64,000 nt of DNA from Clostridium luticellarii (GTDB lineage: Bacteria; Bacillota; Clostridia; Clostridiales; Clostridiaceae). Location of the stretch: the NCBI RefSeq assembly GCF_002995845.1, contig NZ_PVXP01000013.1, positions 1-64,000 on the forward strand, read 5' to 3'. This document shows positions 59,060-64,000 of this stretch, in pieces. A program made the position numbers and the translations under genes. The notes under the pieces were generated by a model. That model made no database searches. It was not told where the DNA came from and saw only the letters and a program-made list of their open reading frames with translations. Every line of letters begins with the position of its first letter. The stretch's first letter is position 1.

Positions 59060-60913
59060 ATGAAACGTATTACAAACAACATATCTATTATGTTGTCCAT
59101 TATAAAAATAGCCATAATAGTGTTTATGGTAATTATAATATGTATTGATCTACCCGAATATCATTTGGGTTTAAAATTTACCTTCAATAGTAATTTTAAT
59201 TTATACAGTACCATATTCATATTATGCATCATGTTGTCAATTTATATAGCTTCATTAATAACAAATAGCAATCTAGAGCAATCCACAAATGTATTTAAAA
59301 GATCCTGGCTGCTTGAGACTTTATTTTTCACCATGGTTATATCCATACCCATATTTATGTCCACTTCCTATGAAAGTGAATACAAGTACCTGTTCCTGCT
59401 GCTGATACTGTCTTCAGTAATACAATATGGCTCCAGATATGGGATAATAACCTCATTTTTTTGCTCATTTTTTGTGCTGACAGCAGACTTATTATATGCT
59501 CCCACTGCCAACGGCATAAACATATATTTTCAAAGAGATCTGGTACTGGCAGGAGTATTCATATTCATATCCTGGGTGCTGGGATATTACGTGGACATTG
59601 AAGCTGAAAAAAACAGGGACAAAGACAGCCGCCTCAATCTGCTCAGCCATAAATTAAAGGAACAGAATATAAAGAGAGAAGATATGGAATCCTCCCTGTT
59701 AAAAAATGAAGTGTGTTTTAACATGCTCTTTGAAAATTCCGTAAACTCCATTATAGTCCACGAGGGGGACATGATAATATATGCCAACGAGAGTGCTGCA
59801 AAACTTCTGGGATATTCAAACCCCCTGGAAATGAACAACCAATTACTGTATAAGCACTATTCTAAGAAAGATATAATGAGTTTGAAGAAAAAATATTTTG
59901 CTATTACGGATAAAAAGCTTTCCAAGGTAACCAGCGAGGAGAATATACTGGATCGCCAGGGGAATTCCATATCCGTGAGAAATACTTCCTCATTTTTTGT
60001 CTATGACGGCAGACCCGCAGTAATGACCCTGCTTTTTGACCTGACGCCCGAAAAGCAGATGGAGACCCTGAAAAATACTGCGGAAAAGAATCTTAAACTG
60101 CTAAATGAAACCCGGGAATTCAATTCCCTTATAACAGATTTCTTCGTAAATATGTCCCATGAACTGAAGACACCTATCAATGTGATATACGTGGCCGTTC
60201 AGACCATGGCCATATATTTGAACAAAAGCAATGATGAAAATACGCAGAAATGCAGATCCTACTTGAAGACCATGCACCAGAACTGTCTCAGATTGATAAG
60301 GCTCATAAACAACCTTCTGGACATAACCAGACTGGATTCGGGAGCTCTCAAAATAAACAGGCAAAATGACAACATAGTCAGTGTGGTGGAAGATATCACA
60401 CAATCCGTATCCTCCTATATAAAAAGCAAGGACATAGAGCTCATATTCGACACCAATACAGAAGAAAAGATCATGGCTTTTGATCACAACAAATTGGAGC
60501 GCATAATGTTGAATCTTCTTTCCAATGCCTTTAAATATACTGATTCCAAAGGACACATATTCGTTAACGTGGAAGATAAAGGGGAAAGTGTACTGATTAC
60601 AGTAGAGGACGATGGTAAAGGTATTCCGGAAGATAAGCTTGGACTTATATTCCAGCGTTTCGGCCAGGCAAACCGCTCTCTTTCACGGGACTGCGAGGGA
60701 AGCGGCATAGGTCTGTATCTGGTGAAATCCCTGGTGGAGCTGCATAATGGGAAGATAAGCGTTACAAGCACCCAGGGAAAAGGAAGCAAATTTTTTATAG
60801 AACTGCCGGCAGAGCTAGTAGATGAAAAATACGATCAGAAGAATGAGTCCTTTAAAACCAATGTAGAAAGTATAAATATAGAGTTTTCCGATATATACTC
60901 TCTTGAAAGATAG
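59060..60913 (+). CDS. Membrane sensor histidine kinase with PAS domain beside agrBD
   Basis: A 617-residue kinase. Five to six transmembrane helices fill residues 8-180, followed by a PAS domain (about 205-320), HisKA with His367 (VNMSHELKTPINV) and HATPase (ERIMLNLLSNAFKYTD, VEDDGKGIPEDKL, GSGIGLYLVKSL). ATG 59060 is preferred over 59024 because GGGAGG lies 9 nt upstream and the earlier ATG adjoins the agr terminator. It is the obvious candidate receptor for the AgrD peptide, although it is not of the GHKL AgrC type. No response regulator is adjacent. The 50670 kinase is a paralogue. Confidence 0.92.
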   Translation: MKRITNNISIMLSIIKIAIIVFMVIIICIDLPEYHLGLKFTFNSNFNLYSTIFILCIMLSIYIASLITNSNLEQSTNVFKRSWLLETLFFTMVISIPIFMSTSYESEYKYLFLLLILSSVIQYGSRYGIITSFFCSFFVLTADLLYAPTANGINIYFQRDLVLAGVFIFISWVLGYYVDIEAEKNRDKDSRLNLLSHKLKEQNIKREDMESSLLKNEVCFNMLFENSVNSIIVHEGDMIIYANESAAKLLGYSNPLEMNNQLLYKHYSKKDIMSLKKKYFAITDKKLSKVTSEENILDRQGNSISVRNTSSFFVYDGRPAVMTLLFDLTPEKQMETLKNTAEKNLKLLNETREFNSLITDFFVNMSHELKTPINVIYVAVQTMAIYLNKSNDENTQKCRSYLKTMHQNCLRLIRLINNLLDITRLDSGALKINRQNDNIVSVVEDITQSVSSYIKSKDIELIFDTNTEEKIMAFDHNKLERIMLNLLSNAFKYTDSKGHIFVNVEDKGESVLITVEDDGKGIPEDKLGLIFQRFGQANRSLSRDCEGSGIGLYLVKSLVELHNGKISVTSTQGKGSKFFIELPAELVDEKYDQKNESFKTNVESINIEFSDIYSLER

Positions 60914-60954
60914 AAAAGAGTTTACAGTGATTTAACTCACCATAAACTCTTTTT
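60914..60954. terminator. Bidirectional terminator between kinase and radical SAM genes
   Basis: AAAAGAGTTTA pairs with TAAACTCTTTTT, with an inner GTGA/TCAC helix. It starts right after the kinase stop. Confidence 0.85.
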
Positions 60955-60964
60955 ACAGGAAAAT

Positions 60965-62323
60965 TTACGTGGATAATTCTTTTAGTTTGTTGTATATATT
61001 GCCATCTTCCGTATTGGATTTTTTCTTAAAAAATAGCTCCCCGAATTTCACTGCAATCCACAGTCCAATCCTCCTAACCCAGGCTGAAATTCCAAAAATC
61101 TTAAGTATATTGAAGGACGATTTGAAAGTATAGAATAACTTGGCTACTTTGAAAAATTCACTCTGGAGCTCATAGGGTGACATATACTTGGGTTTAAAAT
61201 TTACAACCATCATATCATAATACTGCCAGTCATTGTCCAACATACGATTTTCACTTTTATACTGCTCATAAACAGGTGTCTTGGGAAAAGGTGTCAAAAT
61301 GGCAGGTTGAAATTGATAGGCATTTATTTTTTCACAAAACTCTTCTCCTCTTTCCATATCTTCTTTGCTGTCATCATCCAATCCCAATACCAAACTTGCT
61401 ATCAATCTTATTTTATATTTTGCAAGAATTTCCCCACATTCTCTGATATCAGAAATTTTTTGCTTCTTATTTATGCTGTCCAGTGATTTTTGATTCAAGG
61501 ATTCAATTCCTATGAGCACTCTGCTCAAGTGGGCATCATGGAGCAGCTGAAGCAGTTCTTTATCTTTTGCCATATCCGTACGTCCAAAGAAGAAGGTCTC
61601 TCTGAATACCAATTTATTTGCAATCATCTTTCTGAGTATTTCCTTAGCTCTGTTTTTGTCTGCAGTAAAATTGTCATCTTCAAAATTTACATACTTAAAT
61701 CCCTGGCTTTTATACATTTTCAATTCCTCTATGACATTATCCGGGGATCTCTTTCTATAAGGGTGAAACATCCTGGAGGTAGTACAAAATGAGCAGCTAA
61801 AAGGGCATCCTCTGGAGGTCATGACATTTGCAGCACTGCAGGGAGTTTTTAAAAGACTGTAATCCGGAAAAGGTATTTTGTCCAGATCCTCCACACATTT
61901 TGAATAGACTATATCATTTTTGATTTTTCCATTGACTACATCTACTATTACCCCTTCAGCTTCTCCTACAATCACCTGATCTGCATGCTGCAGTGCCTCT
62001 TCAGGCATACTGGAAGCATGTATACCGCCTAAAATAACCTTTTTATGTTTCTTGTTCCTGAAATAATCTGCAATATGATATGCTCTTGTAGAAGAAGAAG
62101 TCATGGTATAGATCATTATTAAATCTGCATCTCCAAATTTATTAAAATCCAGATCCACATACATTTCTTCATATACTTCTACATCATGTCCTGCATTTTT
62201 CAATATTCTGCCCAGTATTAGAGGTCCCACAATAGAATTAGAATGTCCATAAATCTTATTGCCAAGCCTATACAGGGCATTCCTCCTTATATCTGCTGCC
62301 GGCACAACAAAAATCACTTTCAT
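60965..62323 (-). CDS. B12-binding domain radical SAM protein
   Basis: A 452-residue cytoplasmic enzyme. The N-terminal third is a cobalamin-binding Rossmann fold (VIFVVPAADIRRNALYRLGN, DADLIMIYTMTSSSTRAYHI, KVILGGIHASSMPEEAL). The radical SAM core has the cluster motif SRGCPFSCSFCTTS (C-x3-C-x2-C). C-terminal LNDWQYYDMMVVNFKP-type block (NDWQYYDMMVVNFKPKYM) follows. The family includes methyltransferases and lipid or hopanoid modifiers; the substrate here is unknown. The start is ATG 62323 behind GAAGGTG. Its possible B12 dependence is notable given the B12 riboswitch in the window. Confidence 0.9.
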   Translation of the reverse strand: MKVIFVVPAADIRRNALYRLGNKIYGHSNSIVGPLILGRILKNAGHDVEVYEEMYVDLDFNKFGDADLIMIYTMTSSSTRAYHIADYFRNKKHKKVILGGIHASSMPEEALQHADQVIVGEAEGVIVDVVNGKIKNDIVYSKCVEDLDKIPFPDYSLLKTPCSAANVMTSRGCPFSCSFCTTSRMFHPYRKRSPDNVIEELKMYKSQGFKYVNFEDDNFTADKNRAKEILRKMIANKLVFRETFFFGRTDMAKDKELLQLLHDAHLSRVLIGIESLNQKSLDSINKKQKISDIRECGEILAKYKIRLIASLVLGLDDDSKEDMERGEEFCEKINAYQFQPAILTPFPKTPVYEQYKSENRMLDNDWQYYDMMVVNFKPKYMSPYELQSEFFKVAKLFYTFKSSFNILKIFGISAWVRRIGLWIAVKFGELFFKKKSNTEDGNIYNKLKELST

Positions 62324-62498
62324 ATTTACACCTTCATTTTACAATTTTAAAAAATACAAGAATATTATTCTTTATCATATATAAATATATTAATGTTTTT
62401 CTTTAAATATTTCAATATTAGAAAGAATTGCAATTTAATCAATATCAGATGCAATTCTTCCTAAATACAATATAAAAGTTAAATTTATTTTGACCTGA

Positions 62499-63053
62499 TT
62501 ATTTTCTCGCTTCAATATACTTAATCCAGCTTGTATCAGGCCTCTCCTCATTGAGTATCCCCATAAATTTTTCTAAAAGCCCCATTCTTCTGAGTCTTCT
62601 CAAAAAAGATTTGGGATATGGTATATTTTCTTCATAGCTTTTTCTTGGATCTATTACCTTAAGCGAACCATCTTCCTGAACAAACAGATGTGGAAATCTA
62701 ATCTCCAATTTCTTAAATCCTGTTTTTTTCATATAGTCAAGCAAATCTGCTACCCTCACGACAAATTCTCTGCTGATTCCATATTTTTTCAGATAATTTT
62801 CCACATTCATTCCACCTACATATTCTCTTATAATATAGTATCTTCCCATTTCATAGGCTTCTGGAAAATATTTGCTTCCCTCTACTGATTTCAATATATA
62901 AAATTCACTTCTACAGCTATCTGAACTGTTAAATATCTTTAAAACTCTTCCATCTGGCATAAGATATACTTGTCCACTATGACCTTCCCCTAAATATTTA
63001 CAATACTTCAAATCCACTGGAGATCTTCTAGAATGAATACAATGATTTTTCAA
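62499..63053 (-). CDS. Protein-kinase-fold protein with altered catalytic motifs
   Basis: A 184-residue cytoplasmic protein. The N-lobe has a glycine loop (YLGEGHSGQVYLMPDGRVLKIF, including the lysine) and a Glu helix (SEFYILKSVEG). The hinge is YYIIREYVGGMNVENYLKK. The expected HxD...N loop is replaced by KLEIRFPHLFV, and the DFG is DPR (LKVIDPRKSY). It resembles the small YrzF-like kinases of Firmicutes. It may be a pseudokinase or an odd kinase. Start TTG 63053, with AGGTG upstream. It is downstream of the TnpB-like element and stands alone. Confidence 0.7.
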   Translation of the reverse strand: MKNHCIHSRRSPVDLKYCKYLGEGHSGQVYLMPDGRVLKIFNSSDSCRSEFYILKSVEGSKYFPEAYEMGRYYIIREYVGGMNVENYLKKYGISREFVVRVADLLDYMKKTGFKKLEIRFPHLFVQEDGSLKVIDPRKSYEENIPYPKSFLRRLRRMGLLEKFMGILNEERPDTSWIKYIEARK

Positions 63054-63129
63054 AATAACACCTGATTTCTAAAATCATAATAAATCATACCTTGTAAAAT
63101 TTAATATGACTTTTCATTTTATCGACTAA

Positions 63130-63330
63130 TAAAACGGCAGCGTCACAGGATTCAGCTACTTAGGTTAATACTTTCGTATTAAAATTCTGCATCAGCCTTT
63201 ATAATTCAATTACTATCCTTATAAAGTCCAACAAAATTGCGGGTGTTACCCAGCCCTTAAAATATCTATACTACATAAGCCTTTCCTACCAGGTGTCCTT
63301 ATGCAGCTATTTTCTATTTTAAAGTTAAAT
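63130..63330 (-). ncRNA. Candidate right end and omega/re-RNA of the TnpB-like element
   Basis: The 200 bases after the TnpB-like stop are structured and end, on the minus strand, with AATACGAAAGTATT (hairpin, 63167-63180), then TAGCTGAATCCTGTGACGC, typical of IS200/IS605-type right ends. GGGCTGGGTAACACCCGC is a further hairpin-forming block. TnpB guide RNAs are made from just this region in known elements. Limits are approximate. Confidence 0.45.
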
Positions 63331-64000
63331 TTAAGCTGTTAATCTTAATAATTTTTTCCTATTAGCTATCCAAAAATCAGGTCTTTTCACCTTACCTTCC
63401 TTTTTTATATTTTTATCTATAATTGACCACTTCTTCCATTCATTATAATAATTAAATTTATCTTTATATTTATTTTCTACATATTTATCTACTAGAATTT
63501 GCGGTACTCTTTCTTTAAATTTATAACTTCTTCTAGCAATTACCATTGCTGCTCCATTATGAACTACCATTCTATATTGGTGACAGTACTTATATAATCC
63601 TATTTTACTTGTATACGCAGGATGTACTTTAACTAATTCTATACTTTCTCTGTAACAGGCACTCTCCAGCATTGTTAATAATTTAGAGTAAATAAAATTA
63701 TTTTTTATCCTCGCAAATTTACTATTTACATCTTCGTCATTCTTAAATTTTAAATTTTCTATTGCAATACCACAGTCGCAGGTTTTTGCAAGCAATATAA
63801 CTCTTTTTACTAATTCCCCGCATAAATTTTTTCTACGGTTTCTTTTAGCATATAATAATTCATGCTGTTTTAAATAACTATGCCATTTATAGTTCCCTTT
63901 ATTGTCTATCATAGCTAAAGCAAAACCATTCGAGTTTGTATCTATCCCTATAACACCGTTATGTCCAGTATATATTACATCTGTTTTAGGTAATTCAAAT
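63331..64000 (-). CDS. TnpB-related RuvC-like nuclease (partial at window edge)
   Basis: The frame is open to the right edge, giving the last 222 residues. RuvC motif I is GVIGIDTNSNGFALAMID (Asp), motif II is CGIAIENLKF (Glu). The region of motif III reads YRMVVHNGAAMVIARRSYKF, where the usual D-x-N-A-A is H-N-G-A-A, and the Cys4 zinc finger of typical TnpB is absent. This fits the TnpB-related accessory proteins of IS200/IS605-type elements. The true start lies beyond 64000. The 3' flank may encode a guide RNA. Confidence 0.75.
   Translation of the reverse strand, partial: FELPKTDVIYTGHNGVIGIDTNSNGFALAMIDNKGNYKWHSYLKQHELLYAKRNRRKNLCGELVKRVILLAKTCDCGIAIENLKFKNDEDVNSKFARIKNNFIYSKLLTMLESACYRESIELVKVHPAYTSKIGLYKYCHQYRMVVHNGAAMVIARRSYKFKERVPQILVDKYVENKYKDKFNYYNEWKKWSIIDKNIKKEGKVKRPDFWIANRKKLLRLTA

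Overview
The window is low-GC, densely coded DNA from a spore-forming Gram-positive bacterium. It is most likely a Clostridium of the C. ljungdahlii / C. kluyveri type, judging by cell-wall-binding-repeat-2 (CWB2) S-layer proteins, a CwlJ/GerQ spore pair, CtsR-type heat-shock sites and an agr-type peptide locus. The species is an inference. No rRNA, tRNA or CRISPR array was seen.

Layout. 1-8.7 kb (minus strand) is an exopolysaccharide locus. It runs from a membrane-anchored protein through Wzz-like chain-length protein, PHP-type tyrosine phosphatase and BY-kinase, then past two tiny DUF genes and an orphan sigma factor, to a priming sugar transferase, a mannose-1-phosphate guanylyltransferase and two glycosyltransferases (the last cut by the window edge). 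8.8-19.8 kb is a cell-surface block: three CWB2 proteins, a two-domain SLAP-like protein, a WG-repeat protein, a lipoprotein and two TolC-like coiled-coil exported proteins. 19.9-27.3 kb holds a frameshifted Rpn-type gene, a phosphoesterase, an HTH/PBP-like regulator, a GH130/DUF1861 pair, MgtC-like and Hsp20 proteins and a DDAH-like hydrolase. 27.4-32.6 kb is a complete BMP-family (nucleoside-type) ABC transporter operon behind a cobalamin riboswitch with its own terminator. 32.6-41.3 kb is a selfish-element zone: DUF2442/DUF4160, a RAYT (Y1) transposase with its palindromic repeats, a second Hsp20, an intact Rpn nuclease, an S-layer gene and a frameshifted AAA-ATPase/PD-(D/E)XK gene. 41.4-50.6 kb has the second large S-layer gene with a long leader, a Fic protein, a minimal CWB2 protein, cwlJ-gerQ and a TtcA-like enzyme. 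50.6-61 kb has two related histidine kinases, a MATE exporter, a CWB2-anchored metallophosphoesterase and an agrBD locus with an uncharacterised membrane protein present in two copies. 61-64 kb has a B12-binding radical SAM protein, a kinase-fold protein and a truncated TnpB-like gene at the edge.

How it fits together. Most of the window builds or modifies the cell surface: S-layer and other wall-anchored proteins with interchangeable effector domains, their probable assembly factors, and a polysaccharide made under phosphotyrosine control. The agr locus beside a wall-anchored phosphoesterase suggests density-dependent control of part of this surface (inference).

The most interesting signals are: (1) a family of palindromic repeats around a RAYT gene, where three neighbouring genes take their stop codon from the repeat and RAYT's own C-terminus is also repeat-encoded; (2) a B12 riboswitch controlling a BMP-type transporter; (3) an agr locus with a duplicated unknown membrane protein bracketing a CWB2 phosphoesterase; (4) TolC-like proteins in an apparent monoderm; (5) two gene decays that can be read to the base (a 16-bp tandem duplication and a poly-A length change).
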